NCBI GenBank assembly: GCA_037974335.1
Contig: CM075724.1
Span: 72,162,850-72,226,849 of the forward strand
Reading direction: 5' to 3'
Length of the DNA: 64,000 nt
Origin: Prionace glauca
Taxonomy: Eukaryota > Chordata > Chondrichthyes > Carcharhiniformes > Carcharhinidae
Of the stretch, positions 34,693-45,119 are shown piece after piece. The position numbers and the translations under genes were made by a program. Positions within the stretch are counted from its first letter, which is position 1; each line of letters begins with the position of its first letter. The notes beneath the pieces are model-generated. The model saw only the letters and a program-made list of their open reading frames with translations, searched no databases and was not told the origin of the DNA.

Positions 34693-35128
34693 AGTGGTTA
34701 GGTGCATAACTTGCTTGGCTAGAGCTAACGGCGGTGCAAGTACATTTTTTGATGTAATCCACAAGACACCAATGAGTTGACAGTATGTACAGGTACAGAA
34801 TTGTGAAGAAATCAATGGTATTTGTAAGAATTAAAGAGCAGTTCATAATGAGGGAGTTCAATTTTCAGAATATGAACTGAAATAGCAGTAGTGCAAAGAG
34901 GCAAGGGGCAACAGTCCATCGAGTGTGTTCAGGGTAATTTTCTGCAACAGTATGTTTCCATTCTTATGATCGTAGCAGAATGTGGGAACTGCTTTTGTGA
35001 ATGAGGTGGAAGAAAATGTAGAGGATTTTTTTAGTTGTATCATAAGGTTTAGATTGGCAATGGAAAAAAAAGAAAATAACATTTTAAATTAAAAATAATT
35101 AACTGTCAGAAATCCGCCGTCAATGGAA
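34693..35128. other. No gene seen
   Basis: Unassigned sequence between two LINE-C 3' ends. Confidence 0.35.
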
Positions 35129-35306
35129 CACATAAGAACATAAGAAATAGGAGCAGGAGTAGGCCATCTGGCCCCTCGATCCTGCCCCGCCATTCAATGA
35201 GATCATGGCTGATCTGTCGTGGCTCAGTTCCACATTCTGGCCCTCTCCCCATAACCCTTAATCTCTTCTCTTATCAAAAACCCATCAACCGGCTTCTTGA
35301 AAATAT
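35129..35306 (-). mobile_element. LINE-C 3' end fragment abutting the PLE
   Basis: CACATAAGAACATAAGAAATAGG to AACCGGCTTCTTGAAAATATT matches the LINE-C 3' end. It breaks exactly where the PLE's inverted 5' segment starts. Confidence 0.8.
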
Positions 35307-35396
35307 TCGTTTTCATCAATGATATGTTGAAGACTCCGGAGAAGATGTCGTAGCTTCTCCGCTCCGGGGAAGTACTGGACGACGAAGGGTACTCTA
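35307..35396 (-). repeat. Inverted 5' segment of the left PLE copy
   Basis: Read on the minus strand this matches 43766-43850 of the main PLE. The direct-orientation PLE sequence then resumes at AGACGAACATCTCG, exactly where the inverted part stops in element coordinates. This is a 5' inversion like those produced by twin priming. Confidence 0.8.
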
Positions 35397-35570
35397 GACG
35401 AACATCTCGACAGGGCTATCCCCACACCCCCACTTCTTGCTTTCAGACAACCACACAACCTCAAACAGACCATTGTTCGCAGCAAACTACCCAGCCTTCA
35501 GGAGAACAGTGACCACAATACCACACAACCCTGCCACAGCAACCTCTGCAAGACATGCCGGATCATCGAC

Positions 35571-36002
35571 ATGGATACCATCATCACACGTGAGAATACC
35601 ATCCACCAGGTACATGGTAAATACTCTTGCAACTCGGTCAACATTGTCTACCTGATACGTTGCAAGAAAAGATGTCCCGAAGCATGGTACATTGGAGAGA
35701 CCATGCAGACGCTACGACAACGGATGAATGAACATCGCTCGACAGTCACCAGGCAAGACTGTTCCCTTCCTGTTGGCGAACACTTCAGTGGTCATGGGCA
35801 TTCAGCCTCTGACCTTCGGGTAAGCATTCTCCAAGGCGGCCTTCACGACACACGACAGCGTAGAGTCGCTGAACAGAGACTGATAGCCAAGTTCCGCACA
35901 CATGACGACGGGCTCAACAGGGATCTTGGGTTCAATGTCGCACTATCTGTAACCCCCGTGACTTGCCTGGGTTTGCAAAACCTCACTTACTGTACTGTCT
36001 GA
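35571..36002 (+). pseudogene. GIY-YIG endonuclease domain of the left PLE copy
   Basis: The frame gives VYLIRCKKRCPEAWYIGET, then MQTLRQRMNEHRST, GEHFSGHGHSASDL and VAEQRLIAKFRT. The Y-L-I..W-Y-I-G signature with the following L-R-x-R-x-N-x-H and a late acidic/Q-E-type position fit the PLE branch of GIY-YIG nucleases. In PLEs this domain nicks target DNA for reverse transcription. A cysteine-rich stretch CHSNLCKTCR lies upstream in the main copy, as usual in PLEs. Confidence 0.85.
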
Positions 36003-36164
36003 AGACAATGCACATCTCTTTAAGCTGTGATCAGTGCTCCTTCCACTCACATTATTAGCCACTTCAGGTCTTGAACAGCAGGTTAGGTGTAAGGATTCGC
36101 ATTCTAATCTGTAATCTCTAAACTGTCTGTGCTTTAAATGCTCTGACTGAGGCCAGAACTCTCC

Positions 36165-36204
36165 ATTCACCTGACGAAGGGGCTAACCCCGAAAGCTTGT
36201 GAGT
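36165..36204 (+). ncRNA. Hammerhead-ribozyme-like fold, left PLE copy
   Basis: AUUCAC (stem I), CUGACGA core, A, GGGG-CUAA-CCCC (stem II), GAAA, GCUU, GUGAGU (stem I). The cut would fall after U36198 if it acts. Stem III would be the palindrome AGCU, so a dimeric form is more plausible. An extra A between the core and stem II departs from the consensus. Hammerheads have been reported in PLE terminal repeats. Confidence 0.6.
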
Positions 36205-36258
36205 ATATTATCAAATAAATAGGTTGGACTAAAACCTGGTGTTGTCTGACTTTTTACT

Positions 36259-37275
36259 GTGTTTACGCCAGTCCAACGCCGGCATACCCACATCATGACT
36301 ACTATCGACACCACAAACTGCCGGATCCAAGTGGAGAGGATCTCCAAGAAGATTGCGCATATCGACACAGACATCAAGTTTTTACAGAGATGCAAGAAAG
36401 CAGACAAGATACCAAAAGGAGTACAGATCACGAACCCACTCAGGGCAACCTATAACTCAGACTACGCTGAGAGACTTTGCCGTCGCACCTCTCTCACACT
36501 TCTCAACCACCTCATACACCAGCTTTACAGCAAACGCCGCACCCTGGAAACTAAAATGGAATACATTTCCTCAACTTGTGCGCAGGATGCAGACCAACTG
36601 CAAAACTCTGCCAAGCAGATGAGACAAAGAAACTACACCACCTACATGCACACCGAGAATAGGAAACTTGAGAAACTCGGCATCGCCGCCAGCAACAACC
36701 AAGCCTCCCACGGCACCACAGTAGAAAACAGCACTACCGCAGGGAGGTCTATTGTCAACTTGTCGGACTATACACTTCAACCAGATGAAATCGAAGTTCT
36801 CAGCCGAGGGCTCAATTTCTGCCCCACCACCAAAATGGACTCCATCAGTCTCGCAGCGGACACAGAGGAATTCATCAGGCGAATGAGGTTGCGGGAGTTT
36901 TTCCACAAACCCCAAGAGGCTAGCAACGAACACAATGAGACAGTCGATGAACCAGAACAGCTGACAGAGAGATCCGCAGTGCAACAGCCTAAGAGGAAGG
37001 AATCCAATTGGACTCCTCCGGAAGGCCGTTGCCCTCGACTGGACTTGTATGCCCAAACCATCAGGAGGTGCGTTAACACCAGATTCATCAGCCGCACTCA
37101 AAAGACAGCCCCGAACATCACCCAAGCACAACGCAACGCCATCCACGCTCTCAAGACAAACCGCAATATTGTCATCAAACCAGCAGACAAAGGAAGGGCC
37201 ATCGTCATACTGAACAGAACGGATTACGGTAAAGAAGTGTACCGACAACTAAACAATGAGGAACACTACAGATAA
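36259..37275 (+). pseudogene. PLE protein, N-terminal part up to the first RT motifs
   Basis: An open frame of about 330 codons begins MTTIDTTNCRIQVERISKKI (at about 36296). It has a charged, helical N-terminal region and then NRNIVIKPADKGRAIVILNR with a D-Y-x-x-E-x-x-R-Q-L stretch. This is the conserved start of the PLE reverse transcriptase. It is followed within 120 bases by the LINE-A insertion. The first 12 codons of the longest frame lie in the terminal segment and are probably not coding. Confidence 0.8.
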
Positions 37276-37397
37276 TTACCCACAGATCCGACCAAAGAAC
37301 ACACTCGTCAACTCAACAATCTGATCAAGACCTTTGATCCGGACCTCCAGAGCACACTCCGTGCTCTCATTCCACGTACTCCCCGCATTGGAGATCT

Positions 37398-39732
37398 ACA
37401 TAGAACATAGAACATTACAGCGCAGAACAGGCCCTTCGGCCCACGATGTTGCGCCGACCAGTTACAAAACAATGACCCACTAGCCTAAACCAATCCCTTT
37501 TCATCCATAAACCTATCCACAGATCTTTTAAACACCCCCAAACTAGGTGCATTTACAACTGCAGCTGGCAGGGCATTCCAGTCCCTCACCACCCTCTGGG
37601 TAAAGAACCTACCCCTGACATCTGTCCTATAACTACCCCCCCTTAATTTAAAATCGTGCCCCCTCGTGTTAGCTTTCTCCATCCTAGGAAAAAGGCTATC
37701 ACTATCTACCCTGTCTAAACCTCTAATCATCTTATATGTTTCAATGAGATCCCCTCTTAGCCGCCTTCTTTCCAGCGAAAACAACCCCAAATCTCTCAAT
37801 CTCTCCTCATACGATCTCCCCTCCATACCAGGCAACATCCTGGTAAACCTCCTCTGCACCCTCTCCAAAGCCTCTACATCCTTCCTGTAATGTGGGGACC
37901 AGAACTGCACACAAAACTCCAAGTGCGGCCGCACCACAGATGTGTACAGTTGCATCATGACGCTGCGACTCCTAAATTCAATCCCCCTACCAATAAACGC
38001 CAAAACTCCGTATGCCTTCTTAACAACTTTATCTACTTGATTCCCAACTTTCAGGGATCTATGTACACATACACCTAGATCCCTCTGCTCCTCCACACTA
38101 TTCAAAGTCCTCCCGTTAGCCCTATACTCAACACATCTGTTATTCCTACCGAAATGAATTACCTCACACTTCTCCACATTAAACTCCATTCGCCACCTCT
38201 CAGCCCAGCTCTGCAACCTTTCTAAGTCATCCTTCAAACTATGACACCCTTCCTCACAATCTACCACACCTCCGACTTTGGTGTCATCAGCAAACTTACT
38301 AATCCACCCAACTATACCCTCATCCAGATCATTAATAAAAATTACAAACAGCAGTGGCCCCAAAACAGATCCCTGAGGCACACCACTTGTAACTGAACTC
38401 CATGACGAATATTTCCCATCAACCACCACTATCTGTCTCCTATCTGCTAGCCAATTCCTGATCCAATTACCTAGATCACCCCCAATCCCATACATCTGCA
38501 TTTTCTGCAGAAGCCTACCATGGTGAACCTTATCAAACGCCTTGCTAAAATCCATATACACCACATCAACTGCCTTACCCCTATCCACCTCTTTGGTCAC
38601 TTTCTCAAAGAACTCGATAAGGTTAGTAAGGCATGACCTACCCGCTACAAAACCATGCTGACTATCTCTAATCAACTCATTACTTTCCAAATAACTATAA
38701 ATCCTGTCTCTAATAATCCTTTCCAAAACCTTACCCACCACAGAAGTAAGACTCACCGGTCTATAATTCCCAGGGAAGTCCCTTCTCCCCTTCTTAAACA
38801 ATGGGACAACATTTGCTGTCCTCCAATCTTCTGGTACTATACCAGAGACTAACGACGACCTGAAGATCAGAGCCAGAGGCTCCGCAATCACCCCTCTTGC
38901 CTCCCAAAGAATCCTAGGGTAAATCCCATCTGGACCAGGGGACTTATCTATTTTCAATCCCTCTAAAATATCCAGCACATCCCCCGTATCAACTGCAATA
39001 CTATCTATTTCACACCCCTGCACCCCAGTGTCCTCCTCAGCTACATTCCTGTCCCCTTGCGTGAACACCGAAGAGAAATATTGGTTCAACGCCTCTCCAA
39101 TCTCCTCCGGTTCCACACACAACTTCCCTCTACTGTCTGTAACTGGCCCTAATCTTGTCCTAACCAACCTTCTGTTCTTGACATACCTGTAAAACGCCTT
39201 AGGGTTCTCCTTAATCCTATCAGCCAAAATCATCTCATGCCCTCTTTTGGCCCTTCTTAACTCCCTCTTCACTCCCTCCTAGCCAATCTAAAACTTTCTA
39301 ATGCACTACCTGAGCCCTCAAGCCTCATCCGAACATAAGCCTCCTTTTTCTTCCTAACCAACGAATCAACCTTTTTGGTGCACCACGGTTCCCTGGGCTA
39401 CCAAATCCTCCTTGCCTGACAGGGATATACTTATCACAGACCCGCAATAGCTGCTCCTTGAAAAATCTCCACATCTCGGATGTTCCCAGTCCCTGTAATC
39501 TCCCATTACGCTAATTTATAGGGTTAGGGGCCCGAAAAAAAAACTACAACTCCCGGCAAGCGTCTTAGTGACGACTTCCGGTTTTAACTAATTTTAAAAA
39601 AATGCCAAAAACTCGCAACTTTAAAAAACTAAAAATAAAAGTTAGCCAAAGAAACAGAAAAATGTACCCGTTGCTGCCTCCTCTGATGTCCAAAAATCGC
39701 TGCCTCTCGACTTTGCTCGCCAGAAACAATGA
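37398..39732 (-). mobile_element. LINE-A (CR1-type), longest copy, inserted in the PLE RT
   Basis: The main frame, 39272 to 37485, is 595 codons open: [100 protein letters not shown] and FMDEKGLV. That is a complete RT and C-terminal region. The frame is broken just upstream, where the endonuclease-RT linker (IFQ/FKEQLL region, 39273-39500) is disrupted. Beyond 39500 the sequence is no longer recognisable LINE-A. ATCT at 37394-37397 and 39733-39736 may be a short target duplication. Confidence 0.92.
39505..39725 (+). promoter_or_regulatory. Promoter-like cassette at the 5' end of the LINE-A insertion
   Basis: ACTACAACTCCCGGCA (39543-39558) fits the ACTAYRnnnCCCR element of ZNF143/THAP11-type promoters. 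TGACG (39569-39573) is a CRE half-site and ACTTCCGG (39574-39581) an ETS/GABP site. Thirty bases on, an ATG (39602) opens MPKTRNFKKLKIKVSQRNRK. It is GC-rich at first, then A-rich. Its orientation is opposite to the attached LINE-A. It may be an inverted LINE 5' end or a captured host promoter. Confidence 0.35.
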
Positions 39733-40262
39733 ATCTCTACTGCCTCCCAAAGATACACAAGGCAAACACACCTGGCCGTCCCATCGTATCGGGCAATGAA
39801 CTCTGTGTGAGAACCTCTCCGGCTACGTCGAGGGCATTCTGAAACCCATTGTACAAAGAACCCCCAGCTTTTGTCGCGACACCACGGATTTCCTACTGAA
39901 ACTCAGCACACACGGAGCAGTTGAACCAGGGACACTCCTCGTCACAATGGATGTCTCAGCGCTCTACACCAACATCCCCCACAACGATGGCATTGCTGCA
40001 ACTGCCTCAGTACTCAATGCTGACAACTGACAGTTTCCAGATGCAATTTTACAACTAATCCGCTTTATCCTGGACCACAATGTCTTCACCTTCAACAACC
40101 AGTTTTTCATCCAGACACATGGAACGGCCATGGGGACCAAATTTGCATCTCAATATGCCAACATCTTCATGCACAGGTTCGAACAAGACTTCTTCACTGC
40201 ACAGTGAAGAAGTGAAGACTGCACTCTGCACAGAATCTTCAACCGATGCTGTACACTAGATA
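39733..40262 (+). pseudogene. PLE reverse-transcriptase core segment
   Basis: Plus-strand pieces correspond to a LPKIHK-type motif, LLVTMDVSALYTNIPH and HGTAMGTKFASQYANIF, the standard PLE RT blocks before the active site. It lies between the two LINE insertions. The stretch is broken and is described only at element level. Confidence 0.75.
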
Positions 40263-40264
40263 TA

Positions 40265-40597
40265 GAACATAGAACATAGAACATTACAGCACAAACAGGC
40301 CCTTCGGCCCTCGAGTTGCGCCGATCACATCAACCCCACCAATCTATAGACCTATCTATAACCCCCAATCCCATTAAACCCCATATACTCATCCAGAAGT
40401 CTTTTAAAAGACCCCAGCGAGTTCGCCTCCACCACCGACGACGGCAGCCGATTCCATTCACTCACCACCCTCTGAGTGAAAAACTTACCCCTCACATCAC
40501 CTCTGTACTTCCCTCCCCGCACCTTAAATCTGTGTCCTCTCGTAGCGACCATTTCAACCCGGGGAAATAGCCTCTGAGAGTCCACCCTATCTATTCA
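40265..40597 (-). mobile_element. LINE-B 3' end, first of two adjoining copies
   Basis: Tail TAGAACATAGAACAT, 3' UTR and the last 77 codons of ORF2 (DSQRLFPRVEMVATRG to FNGIGGYR on the minus strand). It stops at CTATCTATTC, where a second LINE-B tail (CATAGTACATAGAACATAG) begins. Confidence 0.85.
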
Positions 40598-43264
40598 TAG
40601 TACATAGAACATAGAACATTACAGCACAAACAGGCCCTTCGGCCCTCGAGTTGCGCCGATCGCATCAACCCCACCAATCTATAGACCTATCTATAACCCC
40701 CAATCCCATTAAACCCCATATACTCATCCAGAAGTCTTTTAAAAGACCCCAGCGAGTTCGCCTCCACCACCGACGACGGCAGCCGATTCCAATCACTCAC
40801 TACCCTCTGAGTGAAAAACTTACCCATAACATCAACTCTGTACTTCCCTCCCCGCACCTTAAATCTGTGTCCTCTCGTAGCGACCATTTCAACCCGGCGA
40901 AATAGCCTCTGAGAGTCCACCTTATCTATTCCTCTCAACATTTTATAAACTTCTATCAGGTCGCCTCTCAACCTTCGCCTCTCCAGGGAAAAGAGTCCCA
41001 GCTCCCTCAACCTATCTTCATAAGGCATGCCTCCCAGTCCAGGCAACATCCTTGTAAATCTCCTCTGTACCCTTTCAATAGCTTCTACGTCTTTCCTATA
41101 GTGAGGCGACCAGAACTGCGCACAGTACTCCAAATGAGGCCTGACGAGGGTCCTGTAAAGTTGCAGCATTACCTCCCGACTCCTAAACTCAATCCCTCGA
41201 TTAATGAAGGCCAGTACACCATACGCCTTCTTGACCACCTCCTCCACCTGCGAGGCCGATTTAAGAGTCCTGTGAACCCGGACCCTGAGATCCTTCTGCT
41301 CTTCAACGCTACTAAGACCCCTGCCCTTAATAGTGTACTCGTTCATCCCGTTGGTTCTGCCGAAATGGACTACTACACATTTATCCGCGTTGAAGTCCAT
41401 CTGCCACTTCTCCGCCCATTCCTGCATCCTATCTATGTCCTGCTGCAACTTTTGACATCCTTCCAGACCATCCACAACACCGCCGACCTTTGTGTCATCA
41501 GCGAACTTGCTAACCCATCCCTCCACTTCCTCATCCAGGTCATTTATGAAAATGACAAACAACAAGGGTCCCAGAACAGATCCCTGGGGCACCCCACTGG
41601 TGACTGACCTCCATTCCGAAAAAGACCCATCCACAACCACTCTCTGCCTTCTGCAGGCAAGCCAGTTCTGGATCCACAAGGCCAAAGGCCCTTGGATCCC
41701 ATGCCCTCTCAACATTTTATAAACTTCTATCAGGTCGCCTCTCAACCTTCGCTTCTCCAGGGAAAAGAGTCCCAGCTCCCTCAACCTATCTTCATAAGGC
41801 ATGCCTCCCAGTCCAGGCAACATCCTTGTAAATCTCCTCTGCACCCTTTCAATAGCTTCTACGTCTTTCCTATAGTGAGGCGACCAGAACTGCGCACAGC
41901 ACTCCAAATGAGGCCTGACGAGGGTCCTGTAAAGTTGCAGCATTACCTCCCGACTCCTAAACTCAATCCCTCGATTAATGAAGGCCAGTACACTATACGC
42001 CTTCTTGACCACCTCCTCCACCTGCAAGGCCGATTTAAGAGTACTGTGAACCCGGACCCCGAGATCCTTCTGCTCTTCAACACTACTAAGACCCCTGCCC
42101 TTAATAGTGTACTGGTTCATCCCGTTGGTTCTGCCGAAATGGACTACTACACATTTATCCGCGTTGAAGTCCATCTGCCACTTCTCCGCCCATACCTGCA
42201 TCCTATCTATGTCCTGCTGCAACTTTTGACATCCTTACAGACCATCCACAACACCGCCGACCTTCGTGTCATCAGCGAACTTGCAAACCCATCCCTCCAC
42301 TTCCTCATCCAGGTCATTTATGAAAATGACAAACAGCAAGGGTCCCAGAACAGATCCCTGGGGCACCCCACTGGTGACTGACCTCCATTCCGAAAAAGAC
42401 CCCTCCACAACCACTCTCTGCCTTCTGCAGGCAAGCCAGTTCTGGATCCACAAGGCCAAAGGCCCTTGGATCCCATGCCCTCTCACCTTCTCAAGAAGTC
42501 TTGCATGGGGGACCTTATCAAAAGCCTTGCTGAAGTCCATGTACACTACGTCCACGGCACTTCCTTCGTCAATGTGTTCAGTCACATTATTGAAGAACTC
42601 AACTAGGCTCGTAAGGCACGACCTGCCCTTGACAAATCCATGCTGACTATTCCTGATCATGTCAAACCTCTCCAAATGCTCGTAAATCTTGTCCCTCAGA
42701 AGCCTCTCCATCAGCTTACCAACCACTGAGTTCAGACTCACCGGGCGGTAATTTCCCGGGCTATCTCTGTTCCCATTCTTGAAAATAGGGACTACATCCG
42801 CAATCCTCCAATCTTCCGGAACCTCTCCCGTCTCCATTGACGATGCAAAGATCATCGCCAAGGGCTCTGCAATCACTTCCCTGGCCTCCCACAGTATCCT
42901 GGGGTACATCCCATCTGGTCCCGGCGACTTATCTACCTTGATAGAATTCAAAAGTTCTAACACATCCTCCTCCTTAATGTCCACGTACTCAATCTTTACC
43001 ACCTGCTGCAAGTCCATAGCAAGATCTCCCAAATCAGCTTCCACTGTGAATACTGAGGCAAAGTACTCATTAAGCACCTCCGCCATTTCTTCTGGTTCTA
43101 CACAGACCTTTCCCCCTTCACCTTTTATAGGTCCTATCCTTTCCCTTCTCACCCTTTTACCTTTCACATACTTATAGAAGGCCTTGGGATTTTCCTTAAT
43201 CTTACCCGCCAAGGTCTTCTCATGACCCCTTCTGGCTCTCCTAATTTCCCTTTTAACCTCCTTT
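40598..43264 (-). mobile_element. LINE-B (CR1-type), long copy with an internal duplication
   Basis: From 43264 to 42235 the minus strand encodes the endonuclease-RT linker and RT first half: [51 protein letters not shown] and CKFADDTK. From 42222 to 40687 a second open frame of 511 codons continues to FNGIGGYR. It contains the RT core again, because 774 bp are duplicated in tandem. The two frames meet near 42222-42240, where a single disruption (GGCTGTAAGGATGTC against GGCTGGAAGG) gives a stop. The first 26 codons of the longest frame (43341-43265) are PLE sequence. Confidence 0.9.
40936..42482. repeat. 774-bp direct duplication inside LINE-B
   Basis: 41101 and 41875 are equivalent positions (GTGAGGCGACCAGAACTG), giving a period of 774 bp, or 258 codons. 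The junction CCATGCCCTCTCAACATTTTAT at 41700-41720 reads KMLRG|HGIQG on the minus strand, in frame. The two copies differ at several bases. Confidence 0.85.
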
Positions 43265-43322
43265 CTGGAGGTGTCTGTCACGATCCTCCTCATCTGAGCA
43301 AATCCTGTGTATACGGAGAGCT
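43265..43322 (-). repeat. 58-bp perfect inverted copy of PLE sequence at the LINE-B junction
   Basis: CTGGAGGTGTCTGTCACGAT to TATACGGAGAGCT is the exact reverse complement of 43591-43648 in the PLE. The 268-bp region between the arms contains the RT active site. Confidence 0.92.
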
Positions 43323-44500
43323 GAGTGTATATCGATGACATTTTCTTCCTTTGGCCTCATGGTGAACAATCACTGAAACAACTATATGATGACATCAACA
43401 AATTCCACCCCACCATCAGACTCACCATGGACTATTCCCCAGAATTAGTTGCATTCTTGGACACACGCATCTCCATTAAGGACGGTCACCTCAGCACCTC
43501 ACTGTATCGCAAACCCACAGACAATCTCACAATGCTCCACTTCTCCAGTTTCCACCCTAAACATGTTAAAGAAGCCATTCCCTATAGACAAGCTCTCCGT
43601 ATACACAGGATTTGCTCAGATGAGGAGGATCGTGACAGACACCTCCAGACCCTGAAACATGCCCTCATAAGAACAGTGCTCGACTCATAGATCGGCAGTT
43701 CCGATGCGCCACAGCGAAAAACCGCACCGATCTCCTCAGAAGGCAAACACAGGACACAATGGACAGAGTACCCTTCGCCGTGCAATACTTCCCCGGAGCG
43801 GAGAAGCTACGACATCTTCTCCGGAGTCTTCAACATATCATTGATGAAGACGAACATCTCGCCAGGGCTATCCCCACACCCCCGCTTCTTGCTTTCAGAC
43901 AACCACACAACCTCAAACAGACCATTGTTCACAGCAAACTACCTAACCTTCAGGAGAACAGTGACCACAATACCACAGAACCCTGCCACAGCAACCTCTG
44001 CAAGACATGCCGGATCATCGACATGGATACCATCATCACACGTGAGAATACCATCCACCAGGTACATGGTAAATACTCTTGCAACTCGGCCAACATTGGC
44101 TACCTGATACGTTGCAAGAAAAGATGTCCCGAAGCATGGTACATTGGGGAGACCATGCAGACGCTACGACAACGGATGAATGAACATCGCTCGACAGTCA
44201 CCAGGCAAGACTGTTCCCTTCCTGTTGGCGAACACTTCAGTGGTCACGGGCATTCAGCCTCTGACCTTTGGATAAGCATTCTCCAAGGCGGCCTTCACGA
44301 CACACGACAACGCAAAGTCGCTGAACAGAGACAAGCCAAGTTCTGCACACATGAGGATGGTCTCATCTTGGGTTCATGTCGCACTATATGTAACCCCTGT
44401 GACTTGCCTGGGTTTGCAAAACCTCACTTACTGTACTGTCTGGAGACAATACACATCTCTTTAAGCTGTGATCAGTGCTCCTTCCACTCACATTATTAGC
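43323..44500 (+). pseudogene. PLE reverse-transcriptase active site and GIY-YIG nuclease, main copy
   Basis: [18 protein letters not shown] gives the RT catalytic Y-x-D-D. Next come FLDTRISIKDGHLSTSLYRK and HPKHVKEAIPYRQALRI, the PLE RT thumb and linker. CHSNLCKTCRIID (cysteine-rich linker), YLIRCKKRCPEAWYIGET, MQTLRQRMNEHRST and GEHFSGHGHSASDL then form the GIY-YIG domain. Domain order and spacing are those of a standard endonuclease-positive PLE. The copy is broken; most of it remains readable. Confidence 0.85.
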
Positions 44501-44605
44501 CACTTCAGGTCTTGAACAGCAGGTTAGATGTAAGGATTCACATTCTAATCAGTAATCTCTAAACTGTCTGTGCTTTATATGCTCTGTCTGAGGCCAGAAC
44601 TCTCC

Positions 44606-44645
44606 TTTCACCTGACGAAGGGGCTAACCCCGAAAGCTTGTGAGT
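44606..44645 (+). ncRNA. Hammerhead-ribozyme-like fold, right PLE end
   Basis: UUUCAC, CUGACGA, A, GGGG-CUAA-CCCC, GAAA, GCUU, GUGAGU. It is the same as 36165-36204 except that the outermost stem I pair is a U-U mismatch. It lies 100 bases before the element's end, so the fold is present in both terminal segments. Confidence 0.6.
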
Positions 44646-44747
44646 ATATTATCAAATAAATAGGTTGGACTAAATAGGTCTGACTGGTGTTGTCAGACTT
44701 TTTACTGTGTTTACGCCAGTCCAACGCCGGCATACCCACATCATGTA

Positions 44748-45119
44748 TGATAGATGTCAGGTGGATAATACAATGGAGAACCAAATTGAATGTAAACAAA
44801 AGTTCAGACGTGGAGTGACAAAGCAAATCAACAGAAGCAAAGAAGAAGTGTGAAAAGAGACTGGCAGATCAAAAAGATCAAATGTATTGTGGAAGCATAT
44901 AAATAAGATAATTTTCTAAAAGAGGAGTTGCATAGATTGCAGCCCAAACGGGGAATTTGTGCTGGGAGACCAGAGAGGGAGGGGCTGAGGAATTAAAGAG
45001 AGGAAATTGGTGACTATTAATGATTTAAGATTGATAAAGAAGGAAGATTAGATAGACTGTCACATTTAAATACACCAGGGCAGTATGAGATGTAAGAAGG
45101 ATACTGAGATAGGTATGAG
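44748..45119. other. No gene seen
   Basis: Purine-rich unassigned sequence after the PLE end. Confidence 0.35.

Larger units (their letters stand above)
35307..44747 (+). mobile_element. Penelope-like element with partial tandem copy, split by two LINEs
   Basis: Element-level call. A left partial copy (35307-36297, pseudo-LTR-like) holds the nuclease end and the terminal segment. The main copy (from about 36298) follows, with the RT N-terminal region, the RT core and a C-terminal GIY-YIG nuclease. It ends in the same terminal segment at 44747. LINE-A (37398-39732, minus) and LINE-B (40265-43264, minus) interrupt the main copy. Without them it is about 3 kb plus the 1-kb left copy, a normal PLE size. 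Head-to-tail partial copies are usual for PLEs. It is broken but fairly young, and much of the frame is still open. Confidence 0.9.

Noticed and set aside
35571-36002. GIY-YIG domain as a host nuclease (SLX1-like) gene
   Set aside because: The same domain occurs at 10.3-10.6 kb and 43.8-44.4 kb, each time with PLE RT or PLE terminal sequence.
36571-37248. Minus-strand frames of 225 and 106 codons
   Set aside because: Antisense of the PLE protein's N-terminal part.
43265-43341. N-terminal extension MSSIYTQL.. of the LINE-B frame
   Set aside because: It is PLE sequence (an inverted fragment plus flank) read through by chance.
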